Assembly (NCBI GenBank): GCA_028279545.1
Contig: JANQNN010000011.1
Span: 1 to 64,000, forward strand
DNA from: Nitrosopumilaceae archaeon
GTDB lineage: Archaea > Thermoproteota > Nitrososphaeria > Nitrososphaerales > Nitrosopumilaceae
Length of the DNA stretch: 64,000 bases
Reading direction: 5' to 3'
The notes below the pieces were generated by a model. That model made no database searches. It saw nothing but the letters and a program-made list of their open reading frames with translations, and had not been told where the DNA came from. How positions within the stretch are numbered: the stretch's first letter is position 1; each line of letters starts with the position of its first letter. Positions 36,443 to 45,069 of the stretch are shown one piece after another. A program made the translations under genes and the position numbers.

Positions 36443-39400
36443 ATGAAAAAGAGTTATCTTTTAGGATTTTTACTTTTACTTGTATCAACAATTGGAATGT
36501 TGCCAAGTAGTGTATATGCTGCAAGTGCCAGCGACCTTGACGGTGATGGAGTTCCAAATAATGTGGATAGATGTCCCCATTTGCTAGAAGACTATGATCC
36601 AGAATACGGAAACAACATTGATGGCTGTCCTGCAGATTTTGTTCTTTGGTATGACTTTGACTATGACGGAATAGAGGATCATATTGATGACTGTCCCTCA
36701 GTAAGGGAAACCTACAATAACTTCCAGGATTTTGATGGTTGTCCTGATTCGGTTTCAGATGATGGCAAAGATTCTTTTGATTCTGATGGCGATGGCTTTG
36801 CTGATTTTCTTGACCTTTGTCCTAATCAACCAGAAACCTTCAATGGAATTGATGATAAAGACGGATGTCCTGATGATGCTGTATCATTAAAGGATACAGA
36901 CCAAGATGGAATTTCAGATAAGTTAGATGCATGTCCTGAGGTAAGAGAAATTTATAATCAATTTGAAGACTCTGATGGCTGCCCCGATGAGGTTTCTGAG
37001 ACTGATAAAGAATACACATTCCCAGATACTGATGGAGATGGAATTGAAGACAGATGGGATCAATGTGATGAACTTCCTGAGAATTTTAATGGTGTATTAG
37101 ATTATGATGGTTGCCCAGAAGACATGGGAGTTGAAAATACAGGTGTAATTGATTCAGATTATGACTCGATTATTGATTCAGAAGACAAGTGTCCACAAGA
37201 GCGTGAAAATTTTAACAAGTTTGAAGACGAAGATGGTTGTCCTGATGTTGTTGATTACTTGATTGCTGGAGATACAGATGGTGATGGTATTCCAAATCAA
37301 ATTGATGTTTGTCCATACCACAAAGAGACCTACAACTTGTTTGAAGACTGGGATGGTTGCCCAGACCAAGTAACTGATGGCTTGGTAACATCAGATACAG
37401 ATGGTGATGGCATTGTTGATAACTTTGATTTATGTCCAAACCAACCCGAAGTGTATAATGATTTCCAAGACACTGATGGCTGCCCTGACAAGTCAGTGTT
37501 AATCTTAGATACTGATTTGGATGGGATTGTAGATGCAGTTGATTCTTGTCCTGAAACTCCAGAAACTTACAATAATCACAATGACCTAGATGGCTGCCCC
37601 GATAGTGTTTCAACCGGTGAAGATCTCTATCTATTTCCAGACACTGATGGCGATGGTATAGAAGATAGGAAAGACCAATGCATCAATGAAATGGAAGTCA
37701 TGAATGATTATTTGGATTGGGATGGCTGTCCTGATGAGTTTATTGTCTCTCAATCTGGTCCAGTTGATTCTGATTATGACGGAATTCCAGATGATATTGA
37801 TAATTGCCCAACAGTAAGAGAAAATTACAACAAATACTTTGATGAGGATGGTTGTCCTGATATTGTTGATTATCTTGAATCAGGTGATACAGATAAGGAT
37901 GGAATTTTAAATATCGATGATGCTTGTCCACTCAATAAAGAAACCTATAACATGTTTGAGGATACTGATGGTTGCCCAGATTTTATAACTGATGGAATGG
38001 TAACCACAGATTCTGATGGCGATGGCATTGTTGATAACTTTGATTTATGTCCAAATCAACATGAGACCTATAATCAATTTCAAGATGCAGATGGTTGTCC
38101 TGATGAAATACTTTCAAAATTAGATATTGATAGAGACGGAATTGTTGATGTAATTGATTCTTGTCCAGAAACTCCCGAAGTTTACAATAACTTCCAAGAT
38201 GAAGATGGTTGTCCTGATGATGTTTCTGAAGAACTAGCTAGCTTCCAATTCCCAGATGCTGATGGCGATGGAATTGAAGACAGAAAAGATCAATGTATTA
38301 TGTTGCCTGAGACCATAAATGGTTATTTGGATTGGGATGGTTGTCCTGACACCGAGCGACAAAGTTTTAATGCTCCATTGATGGACTCGGACTTTGATTC
38401 TATTCCTGATATTAGGGATAACTGTGTATTCGAGCGTGAAAACTTTAACAAGTTTGAAGACTCTGATGGCTGTCCTGATGTTGTAAGTTATGTTCTAATT
38501 GAAGATATGGACCGTGATGGCATCCATGATCTTGATGATTCTTGTCCACTAGAACCTGAAACCTATAATCTATTTGAGGACACTGATGGTTGTCCTGACA
38601 TAGTTACTGATGATGAATTTATTCCAGATGCAGACGGTGATGGAATATTTGATGCATTTGACTTGTGTCCATCACAAGCTGAAACTTTTAACAACTTCCA
38701 AGATGAAGACGGATGTCCTGATGAAATCCTATCAACCTTAGACATCGATATGGATGGCATCTATGATTTCATGGACGCTTGTCCTAGCTCACCTGAGGTT
38801 TACAATAACTTCCAAGATGAAGACGGATGTCCTGATGATGTTTCAGTAGACCTTCCATCCTTTGAATTTGCAGATACTGATGGCGACGGAATTGAAGACA
38901 GATGGGATTCATGCATTGATGAACCTGAGAACTTTAATGGAGTATTAGATTCAGATGGATGTCCTGAAATTATTGGAGTAATTGGAGACCAAGTATCTGA
39001 TGAAGACTATGATGGTATACCTGATCATCTTGACCAATGTCCAACTATTGCTGAGAGATACAATAAATTCCAAGATGGCGATGGCTGTCCTGATGTTGTT
39101 GAAATTCTAGTGTTTGGAGATTCCGATAATGATGGTATTATGGATGGAGAGGATCAATGTCCATTAGCAAAAGAAACATATAATTTATTTTTGGACTTTG
39201 ATGGATGTCCTGATTCTGTAATTGATGGAAAGAACGTTGGAGACACAGATGGTGATGGTATTCTTGATAACTTGGACCTATGTCCTACAAGAGCAGAAAC
39301 CTTCAATGGAGTAAACGATAAGGATGGCTGTCCTGACAGTCTTGTAAACCTAAAAGATACTGATAGAGATGGACTTTCAGACAACATAGATGAATGCCCA

Positions 39401-39847
39401 AGAATGGCAGAAAACTATAATCACTTTGAAGACTCTGATGGCTGTCCAGACGTCTTTGAAGAAGAACTACCAGTTTACCAATTCCCAGATACTGATGGTG
39501 ATGGAATTGAAGACCGTAGAGACCAATGCATCTCAATGGCTGAGAATTTCAATGATTATTTAGATTGGGATGGCTGCCCTGACTCTCACGGTGCAGAATC
39601 AGCCTCAACTCAGAAGTTTGACTCTGATGGAGATGGATTGAGTGATTCAGTTGATATGTGTCCAACAAGCCCTGAGAACTGGAACAAGTATGCTGATCAT
39701 GATGGCTGTCCTGATGCTGTTCCTGAGCAATCAAGATTTGTACATGACTATGATTTAGATGACATTATCAATGATCAAGACGAATGTCCATTTGAACCGG
39801 AAGACTATGATTCAGACCGTGATCAAGACGGATGTCCAGACCGATAG
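36443..39847 (+). CDS. Secreted thrombospondin type 3-like repeat protein, 27 units (paralogue 3)
   Basis: A protein of 1134 residues, ATG start 12 bases after paralogue 2 with AAGGAAG upstream, signal peptide MKKSYLLGFLLLLVST with VYAAS cleavage region. It has 27 units: two N-terminal caps, three single units (types C, D, E), four complete five-unit blocks and two C-terminal caps. All units keep the Asp-rich calcium loop, and nearly all keep both Cys. Type E units carry Trp (RWD or DWDGCP) and an Asn-rich turn. The chain is strongly acidic, ends abruptly at DQDGCPDR and lacks any anchor. Likely an elongated extracellular calcium-binding structural protein; partner unknown. Confidence 0.85.
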   Translation: MKKSYLLGFLLLLVSTIGMLPSSVYAASASDLDGDGVPNNVDRCPHLLEDYDPEYGNNIDGCPADFVLWYDFDYDGIEDHIDDCPSVRETYNNFQDFDGCPDSVSDDGKDSFDSDGDGFADFLDLCPNQPETFNGIDDKDGCPDDAVSLKDTDQDGISDKLDACPEVREIYNQFEDSDGCPDEVSETDKEYTFPDTDGDGIEDRWDQCDELPENFNGVLDYDGCPEDMGVENTGVIDSDYDSIIDSEDKCPQERENFNKFEDEDGCPDVVDYLIAGDTDGDGIPNQIDVCPYHKETYNLFEDWDGCPDQVTDGLVTSDTDGDGIVDNFDLCPNQPEVYNDFQDTDGCPDKSVLILDTDLDGIVDAVDSCPETPETYNNHNDLDGCPDSVSTGEDLYLFPDTDGDGIEDRKDQCINEMEVMNDYLDWDGCPDEFIVSQSGPVDSDYDGIPDDIDNCPTVRENYNKYFDEDGCPDIVDYLESGDTDKDGILNIDDACPLNKETYNMFEDTDGCPDFITDGMVTTDSDGDGIVDNFDLCPNQHETYNQFQDADGCPDEILSKLDIDRDGIVDVIDSCPETPEVYNNFQDEDGCPDDVSEELASFQFPDADGDGIEDRKDQCIMLPETINGYLDWDGCPDTERQSFNAPLMDSDFDSIPDIRDNCVFERENFNKFEDSDGCPDVVSYVLIEDMDRDGIHDLDDSCPLEPETYNLFEDTDGCPDIVTDDEFIPDADGDGIFDAFDLCPSQAETFNNFQDEDGCPDEILSTLDIDMDGIYDFMDACPSSPEVYNNFQDEDGCPDDVSVDLPSFEFADTDGDGIEDRWDSCIDEPENFNGVLDSDGCPEIIGVIGDQVSDEDYDGIPDHLDQCPTIAERYNKFQDGDGCPDVVEILVFGDSDNDGIMDGEDQCPLAKETYNLFLDFDGCPDSVIDGKNVGDTDGDGILDNLDLCPTRAETFNGVNDKDGCPDSLVNLKDTDRDGLSDNIDECPRMAENYNHFEDSDGCPDVFEEELPVYQFPDTDGDGIEDRRDQCISMAENFNDYLDWDGCPDSHGAESASTQKFDSDGDGLSDSVDMCPTSPENWNKYADHDGCPDAVPEQSRFVHDYDLDDIINDQDECPFEPEDYDSDRDQDGCPDR
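37151..39618 (+). repeat. Five-unit super-repeat in TSP3 paralogue 3 (four copies)
   Basis: A-unit starts at 37151, 37766, 38384 and 38999: periods of 615, 618 and 615 bp. The near-constant length in phase with the reading frame points to block duplication by unequal recombination. Confidence 0.78.
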
Positions 39848-39895
39848 GACAATTTTATTAATACAATAAATATACAATTGTTCAAAAAACTTTAG

Positions 39896-40858
39896 ATGCT
39901 TCCAAGATTTTCAAGTCGTGCATTTTTAGCTCCCATGGCAGGAGTAAGTGATCCTGCACTTAGGTTGCAATGCAAAAAGTTAGGAGCAGGACTAGTTGTT
40001 ACTGAATTTACAAACATTCACAGCATCATTGCAAAAGAAAAAGAACTAAAAGAAGACAAGAAAACAATTCAGAGTTTTATTGAATACTCTGAAAGTGAAC
40101 GACCTTTATCTGTTCAATTGTTTGGATCAAATCTTGAAGCTTTAGAAAAAGCTGCAAAGATTGTTGAACCTTACTTTGATATTATTGATTACAACATGGG
40201 ATGTCCTGCACCACATGTAACAAGACAGATGGCAGGAGGTGCACTCTTGCAAGAATCAAATCTTACACAACAAATATTTTCTACCTTGGTTGGTGCCGTA
40301 AAAAAACCTGTTACACTAAAGTTTAGACTAGGTGTTACTGATGCAAGCCGATACCTATTCAAAGATATTGCAGAAATTGCTGAAGATGAAGGAATTGAAA
40401 TGATTACACTTCATCCAAGAACTGTAAACCAGGGCTATTCGGGAGATGCTGATTGGAAAATGATAAAGGAGCTAAAACAAATTTCTTCTATTCCAATAGT
40501 TGGAAATGGCGACATAAAAACCCCCGAGGATGCAAAAGAAATGATTGACCAAACAAATTGTGATTATGTAATGATTGGAAGAGGGGCAATGGGCAATCCA
40601 TTTTTGTTTGAACAAATCAAAGATTATCTAAAGACTGGAACATATAATCAATATTCGTTTAAAGATAAACTTGATTCTTTTTTTGAGTATCTTCATCTCA
40701 CAAAACAATACAAAATAAAATTTGCAAACATCAAAGGACAAGCAATGAGATTTACCAAAGGATTGTCTCATGGCTCAAAACTAAGATTACAAATTACAAG
40801 TTCAAAAAATATTGAGGAACTTGAAAAAATTATGAAAAATGCTTACCAGCAAAACTGA
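39896..40858 (+). CDS. dus: tRNA-dihydrouridine synthase
   Basis: An FMN-dependent TIM-barrel enzyme reducing uridines in tRNA. The 320-residue protein begins LPRFSSRAFLAPMAGVSD, the flavin-binding N-terminus. The catalytic Cys is in NMGCPAPHV; HPRTVNQGYSGDADW and GNGDIKTPEDA complete the barrel, followed by a helical C-terminal domain. ATG start, about 48 bases after the TSP3 operon, with an AT-rich upstream region that could hold its own promoter. Confidence 0.92.
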   Translation: MLPRFSSRAFLAPMAGVSDPALRLQCKKLGAGLVVTEFTNIHSIIAKEKELKEDKKTIQSFIEYSESERPLSVQLFGSNLEALEKAAKIVEPYFDIIDYNMGCPAPHVTRQMAGGALLQESNLTQQIFSTLVGAVKKPVTLKFRLGVTDASRYLFKDIAEIAEDEGIEMITLHPRTVNQGYSGDADWKMIKELKQISSIPIVGNGDIKTPEDAKEMIDQTNCDYVMIGRGAMGNPFLFEQIKDYLKTGTYNQYSFKDKLDSFFEYLHLTKQYKIKFANIKGQAMRFTKGLSHGSKLRLQITSSKNIEELEKIMKNAYQQN

Positions 40859-41023
40859 AACTTTTGGATTAAATTCTTTTATTTTCAAAAAAATTAGATG
40901 CCAAAAAACTGGATAAATTTTAATTAAAAATTGAAATTTTATTCTAGATTTAAAACAAAATTAGATTATTACTTATATATTTCCAGATTAAATTTATTCT
41001 AGAAATGGGAGTTAAACAATAAA

Positions 41024-41263
41024 ATGGCAACTGGATATGTCCTCATAAACTGTGAGCTTGGTTCTGAAGAGGCAGTTATTGGTGAGCTAAAATCTATTGA
41101 AGAAGTAAAAGAGGTGCATGGCACCTTTGGAGCATATGATATTTTAGCCAAAGTTAGTTCAGACCAAGTTGAAAAACTTCGTGAAACCATTACATGGAAA
41201 ATTAGAAAAATTCCTAAAATCAGATCTACATTGACCTTAATGGGAATTGAAGGACAAGAATAA
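41024..41263 (+). CDS. Stand-alone Lrp/AsnC ligand-binding (RAM) domain protein
   Basis: Seventy-nine residues forming one alpha-beta RAM domain: GYVLINCELGSEEAVIGEL, VKEVHGTFGAYDILAKV and the strand IPKIRSTLTLMGIEG. The DNA-binding helix-turn-helix half of Lrp/AsnC is absent, so it cannot regulate by direct DNA binding. Such small proteins may sense amino acids or oligomerise with full Lrp proteins. A TATA-like TTATATA lies upstream near 40973-40980. Confidence 0.85.
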   Translation: MATGYVLINCELGSEEAVIGELKSIEEVKEVHGTFGAYDILAKVSSDQVEKLRETITWKIRKIPKIRSTLTLMGIEGQE

Positions 41264-41289
41264 CTAGCTCCATAATATTTTTCTAAAGC

Positions 41290-41682
41290 CTACTCGCCAA
41301 AAAACTCACTCCAGTCTTTTCCAAGTATTTTGATTATTTTATAGGCCAATCTGTCGATATTTACATTGGGCTCTGCAGTAATTAAAAGAATGAAATTTTT
41401 TAATGGAAAACTTATCATTACTAATTTCTCACGTCTTGAGGCAGAATACTTTACAGCACCCATTGAGTAATCAAATTTTCTTCTAGTAGAGATTCTTAGG
41501 GCCAGTTCACGAAAAACCTGGCGCTGTTCTTCATCATTTTCAAAGGGTACTATGTTTTTACGAATTTTACTTTCAACTAAATCACCTTTTAAATTAATAA
41601 ATCCTGCAAATCTAATCCCCTCTTCATCAATAATTTTATCGAGTTTTTGCTTGAAAAAACCTTCAGATACGTTTTTCTCCAT
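41290..41682 (-). CDS. Hypothetical protein, possibly roadblock/LC7-like fold
   Basis: A 130-residue soluble protein. The order helix, strand (IRFAGFINLKGDLVES), helix, strand (KLVMISFPLKNFILLITAE), helix resembles roadblock/longin-type domains that partner small GTPases, but sequence similarity is too weak to be sure. No catalytic motif. Convergent with the RAM-domain gene, own ATG and AT-rich promoter region. Confidence 0.6.
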   Translation of the reverse strand: MEKNVSEGFFKQKLDKIIDEEGIRFAGFINLKGDLVESKIRKNIVPFENDEEQRQVFRELALRISTRRKFDYSMGAVKYSASRREKLVMISFPLKNFILLITAEPNVNIDRLAYKIIKILGKDWSEFFGE

Positions 41683-41838
41683 CTTTTACTATCTAACTAA
41701 TAATACATGTTCTCTAAATAAAAGACATACCATATTTTCCTTTTAAAGGAATTAATCAATTCAAAAACTAATTAAAAAATTCAAAAAATTTAAGTTTTAA
41801 CAGGATAAACTTAAGTTGTAATTTGTTTTGTAGTAATT

Positions 41839-42609
41839 GTGAAAAATTTAATCTTTTTGTTATTTTTAGGAATTTTAATTTTTGTTGGAGCTGAATTTGC
41901 CTTTGCAGATTCTCGAGATTGTCAAGACACCTTTATTTGCATAAATCCGGGGGAATTTCTAAAATATGAAGTGACTGGAGACAAGGAAGTTATTTTTGAA
42001 TTTGGAGAGACATTTAATGATAGACAAATTTTGCTTGTTGAGAAGGGAATTGAACAAGATGGAGCTCATTATGAATCTGAATATATTTTAGATAAAAAAA
42101 CCGGCGATATTTTTGATTTAGAAAAACCAGGTGAGGTATTTTCATTTTTTAATAAATTGATTCGAATACCAATTGAAATTAATGATCCAAATTTTTGTCA
42201 AGTTGAATTTTTCACTTTGCATGAAAAAAGAATTGATGTAATTACTTGCGTGATAGACCAAAAAGACTCTCATTCAAGGCTTACTTATGCCCCAGAAACG
42301 GGAATTTTGATGAAAAGCGAAATCAAGGCAAGTTTTGAGTATCTAGGTGAAACACAAACAATTGATACGTATGCTAAATTAATTGATACAAATATTATCC
42401 AATTTCCTGAAAAAGAATCTCGAGTTGAAACTCAGATAGATCCCCCATCTTTGGAGATTGATGTTGGACCTGCTGACCAATCCCCTCAAAGAATACCTGA
42501 CTGGGTAAAGACCACCATGGAGTGGTATATTGATGGAGTTATTTCTGAGGATGAGATGATTTTAGCCCTTCAGTACTTGGTAAACATTGGGGTAATCAAA
42601 TTAGAATAA
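41839..42609 (+). CDS. Secreted hypothetical protein with short C-terminal helical module
   Basis: A GTG start gives 256 residues: signal peptide (MKNLIFLLFLGILIFVGAEFAFA), a beta-rich domain with paired Cys, and a Pro/Glu linker followed by a distinct 38-residue tail, IPDWVKTTMEWYIDGVISED to LVNIGVIKLE. That tail resembles a motif I recall at the end of many thaumarchaeal exported proteins; its role is unknown. The main domain is not recognised. Confidence 0.7.
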   Translation: MKNLIFLLFLGILIFVGAEFAFADSRDCQDTFICINPGEFLKYEVTGDKEVIFEFGETFNDRQILLVEKGIEQDGAHYESEYILDKKTGDIFDLEKPGEVFSFFNKLIRIPIEINDPNFCQVEFFTLHEKRIDVITCVIDQKDSHSRLTYAPETGILMKSEIKASFEYLGETQTIDTYAKLIDTNIIQFPEKESRVETQIDPPSLEIDVGPADQSPQRIPDWVKTTMEWYIDGVISEDEMILALQYLVNIGVIKLE

Positions 42610-42632
42610 ATTTTTAGTTTAAAAGAAAATAA

Positions 42633-42974
42633 TTAGAGGGCTTCGGATCCTCTCTTTTTTGATGCTATGTTTAGTACATCAGCTACATCCTGTATTGCTA
42701 TGATGCCATCACCTCCATTTCCGGTAAATGCTGCATCTGCCATGGTGGATACCACTGATTCTACTTTATCGTCATCAACAATAGCAGTTATTGTTGATAC
42801 TTTGTTGTATTCGGCCTCATAAGTACCAGTTCCTCTTCCAGATCTTATTGTGTACCTTTTGCCAGAACCTCTACCATCTCCATCTAAAATGGTAAAACCT
42901 CCAACCAGGTCTTTTATGGCCTCTCCTACTGCTGAGGCTTTATCTGTCTGAACTGTTGCTTCTACTCGTTTCAT
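42633..42974 (-). CDS. PII family nitrogen-regulatory protein (GlnB/GlnK-like)
   Basis: A protein of 113 residues starting MKRVEATVQTDKASAVGEA; the ATG at 42974 is preferred over 42980 since a TATA box (42991-43000, minus strand) predicts transcription to begin close by. It has the PII ferredoxin-like fold, a T-loop with Tyr in GTGTYEAEYN, and the B-loop signature TGNGGDGIIAIQDV. The T-loop differs strongly from GlnB/GlnK. No amtB or glnA is adjacent. It probably senses ATP/ADP and possibly 2-oxoglutarate; the partner is unknown. Confidence 0.82.
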   Translation of the reverse strand: MKRVEATVQTDKASAVGEAIKDLVGGFTILDGDGRGSGKRYTIRSGRGTGTYEAEYNKVSTITAIVDDDKVESVVSTMADAAFTGNGGDGIIAIQDVADVLNIASKKRGSEAL

Positions 42975-43100
42975 TTGCATTTCTAAATACCCTTTATTTA
43001 AAAAAGATCATATGTTTTTATGAAATTTTTATGATACACTTCAGTTTTTGGGTATTATATTATCCTCTTGCCTTTTTAGTTTGAAAAAAAATTTCTTGTT

Positions 43101-43274
43101 ATGAAAAGCGAGGAGAAAAGATCCCATCGGTTAAACTATCTATTGAGATATTATTTGAACAATCCTAAAGAAAAGGACCTATATCTTAGAGCAAAACAAA
43201 TGGGGATTACAGATTCTACTGCCAAAGACTACATTAGGACTGTAATTATTCAAGCAAAGAAGGCCAGTTCGTGA
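43101..43274 (+). CDS. Small basic protein with helix-turn-helix-like end
   Basis: The ATG at 43101 opens a 57-codon frame: MKSEEKRSHRLNYLLRYYLN, a linker NPKEKDLYLRAKQMG, then ITDSTAKDYIRTVIIQAKK and stop TGA. The final part (AKQMGITDSTAKDYIRTV) reads as a helix-turn-helix recognition unit and the protein is basic, so a DNA-binding role is plausible. Supported by composition and by filling an otherwise empty 450-base gap; no homologue could be checked. Confidence 0.5.
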   Translation: MKSEEKRSHRLNYLLRYYLNNPKEKDLYLRAKQMGITDSTAKDYIRTVIIQAKKASS

Positions 43275-43430
43275 TATTTTTTTAACAAAATTTCTTTGAA
43301 ATACTTTTTTTGATTGAAATTTTATCTATTTTGTCCTTTTTTTTCGGAATAGGCCAGAATTTTTCATTTTTTCTTACTAATCCTAAACACGCTAACTTCA
43401 TAAGCGATATCGTATGAGAATAATACAGGA

Positions 43431-44156
43431 ATGACTGACCCCATTATAGATGATGTCGAGGCCCTACTAGAAAATGGGTATGGTGATAAGCAAATACTTG
43501 AGCAGATTGAAAGGGCTGCCAAAAATAATGAGGTAATTAGCAATTTTGAGAGAAATTATGTTAAAAAACTAACACAAAAACACTTTGGACAACCTCCTGT
43601 GGAGACTGAGACTCCGCAAATTCCAAAACCAACTCCAGCTCCTCCAACCCCTGATGTAGAAATTCCAACTACATTTGCATCCAAAGTATCAGAATCAGGA
43701 CAAATTCTTGCTCCTCAAAAAAAGGTCACAAAATCAAGTTCAAAAAATACCATAATAATGATTGGAGGAGGAATAGCTGCATTGGCAATAATTATAGCTG
43801 TAGCACTTTCTATGGGCGGTGATTCAACCTCAGTTACAACTCCTGTTGATATTAATCCAACAACTAGCACATCAAACACTTTTTCAGTTAAAGTAGATTC
43901 TTCATCATACAACAGAGGAGATATCATATCCATTAATGGACAGTCGCAACTCTCTCAAGGAAATCAAGTAAGAGTAACCATTGAGAATTCAGATAACATA
44001 ATGATATGGTCTGAGCAAGTAAGTGCAAAAAGTGATGGTAGGTTCAATACCATGACCTTTGCTGGAGGAGATGGTTGGAGCCAAGCAGGAAAGTTTACCA
44101 TTAAAGCCGAAGCTAATGGAGAAACTTCTACTCAAATTTTTACGTTTACTGGATAA
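43431..44156 (+). CDS. Single-pass membrane protein with extracytoplasmic Ig-like domain
   Basis: A protein of 241 residues. Residues 1-60 are a helical SHOCT-like cytoplasmic region (ALLENGYGDKQILEQIERA), then a Pro-rich linker, a basic stretch (KKVTKSSSKN), one transmembrane helix (TIIMIGGGIAALAIIIAVAL) and a C-terminal beta-sandwich (FSVKVDSSSYNRGDIISING to STQIFTFTG). There is no N-terminal signal peptide. The Ig-like end resembles surface adhesion or ligand domains. It ends one base from the convergent nuclease-like gene. Confidence 0.7.
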   Translation: MTDPIIDDVEALLENGYGDKQILEQIERAAKNNEVISNFERNYVKKLTQKHFGQPPVETETPQIPKPTPAPPTPDVEIPTTFASKVSESGQILAPQKKVTKSSSKNTIIMIGGGIAALAIIIAVALSMGGDSTSVTTPVDINPTTSTSNTFSVKVDSSSYNRGDIISINGQSQLSQGNQVRVTIENSDNIMIWSEQVSAKSDGRFNTMTFAGGDGWSQAGKFTIKAEANGETSTQIFTFTG

Positions 44157-44729
44157 TCACTCAAAGGATTTCCAGTGAGAGTCTATAATTTTTCTTAATT
44201 GCTCTACACTAATTTCTTCTAGATAATCTCGGTAAATTATGAATTTTTTCTGTCTAGCTTGGTTTTCTTCAAAATCATCTATGTTGTTTTTTGGTATGGT
44301 TCCATTTTTCCATTGTTTCATCTCAAAAAGCCAAATTTTGGAATCTGGATTTGAAAAATCAATATCATCAGTGCCAATAAAGTACATGTAACATTTGGAA
44401 GCTTGATTTAGTTTTTCATGTAGTCTTTCATAGGCAATCATTTGCCCAAATGGAATGTTTATTTTATCATTGTGAAATCCCTTAAACTCTAGAATAACAA
44501 AACCGCCGTTATGTTCAATTAACCAATCAAGGTCAGTTCCACCTGAGGTTACCATTCCGTTTACAATTAGGTTTCCAAGAATTTCTCGTCCACGTGTAAA
44601 CTCTTGTTCATCAAAGATTTGGTATTTTGCCTTTGGACTTTGGCGTATAGGTGGATTCATTTTTAGTTCTGTTGCACTTGATTTTTTCTCATAAAATGTA
44701 TCAATCAAGTCATCAGATTCACCGGGCAT
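44157..44729 (-). CDS. PD-(D/E)XK-like nuclease-fold protein, unknown role
   Basis: A 190-residue soluble protein. The stretch GGTDLDWLIEHNGG followed by FVILEFKGFH matches the PD-(D/E)XK active-site pattern: Asp in the first hairpin and Glu-x-Lys in the next strand, with helix AYERLHEKLNQ after it. A restriction endonuclease-like or Holliday/VSR-like fold is likely, but no methylase, helicase or defence gene is adjacent. It may be a housekeeping repair nuclease or an inactive derivative. Confidence 0.6.
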   Translation of the reverse strand: MPGESDDLIDTFYEKKSSATELKMNPPIRQSPKAKYQIFDEQEFTRGREILGNLIVNGMVTSGGTDLDWLIEHNGGFVILEFKGFHNDKINIPFGQMIAYERLHEKLNQASKCYMYFIGTDDIDFSNPDSKIWLFEMKQWKNGTIPKNNIDDFEENQARQKKFIIYRDYLEEISVEQLRKIIDSHWKSFE

Positions 44730-44798
44730 AAGGTACTTGAAAAATTACCTGATGATAAGATAGTTTGTAAAATAAAATAAAGTTTTGATATTTTCGAT

Positions 44799-45020
44799 TT
44801 AATGAGATAAAAATTCGCCATTACTACCTTTATACAAAATAAAGTAGTCCTTTGGATTTTTTCTATCCTTTTTTGCCTTTAGTGCGTCTTGATACATCTC
44901 AAAATGCTCAACTAGGTATAATTGACCATTAGAGTCTTCAAAATAATCAATTCCAACTAGATTAAATCCTGTATCAGGAGTAAGACTTTGTTTTTGTTTT
45001 TCTAGCTGGTTATTATCCAT
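44799..45020 (-). CDS. Small hypothetical protein
   Basis: Seventy-three soluble residues with ATG start, predicted strand-strand-helix-strand (VGIDYFEDSNGQLYLVEHFE, MYQDALKAKKDRKN, DYFILYKGSNG). No known motif. It lies downstream of the secreted-protein gene at 45070-46695 on the same strand and upstream of the nuclease-fold gene; the AT-rich gaps suggest separate promoters. Confidence 0.55.
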   Translation of the reverse strand: MDNNQLEKQKQSLTPDTGFNLVGIDYFEDSNGQLYLVEHFEMYQDALKAKKDRKNPKDYFILYKGSNGEFLSH

Positions 45021-45069
45021 GTGGGATGTTGTTTTTTGATAATTAATTAATAATTTGTCCTAGTAAATT

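Noticed and set aside
44157-45020. Defence island or toxin-antitoxin pair (nuclease-fold gene plus 73-residue gene)
   Set aside because: The two genes are separated by about 70 bases, have no overlap or antitoxin-like DNA-binding motif, and no other defence gene is near.
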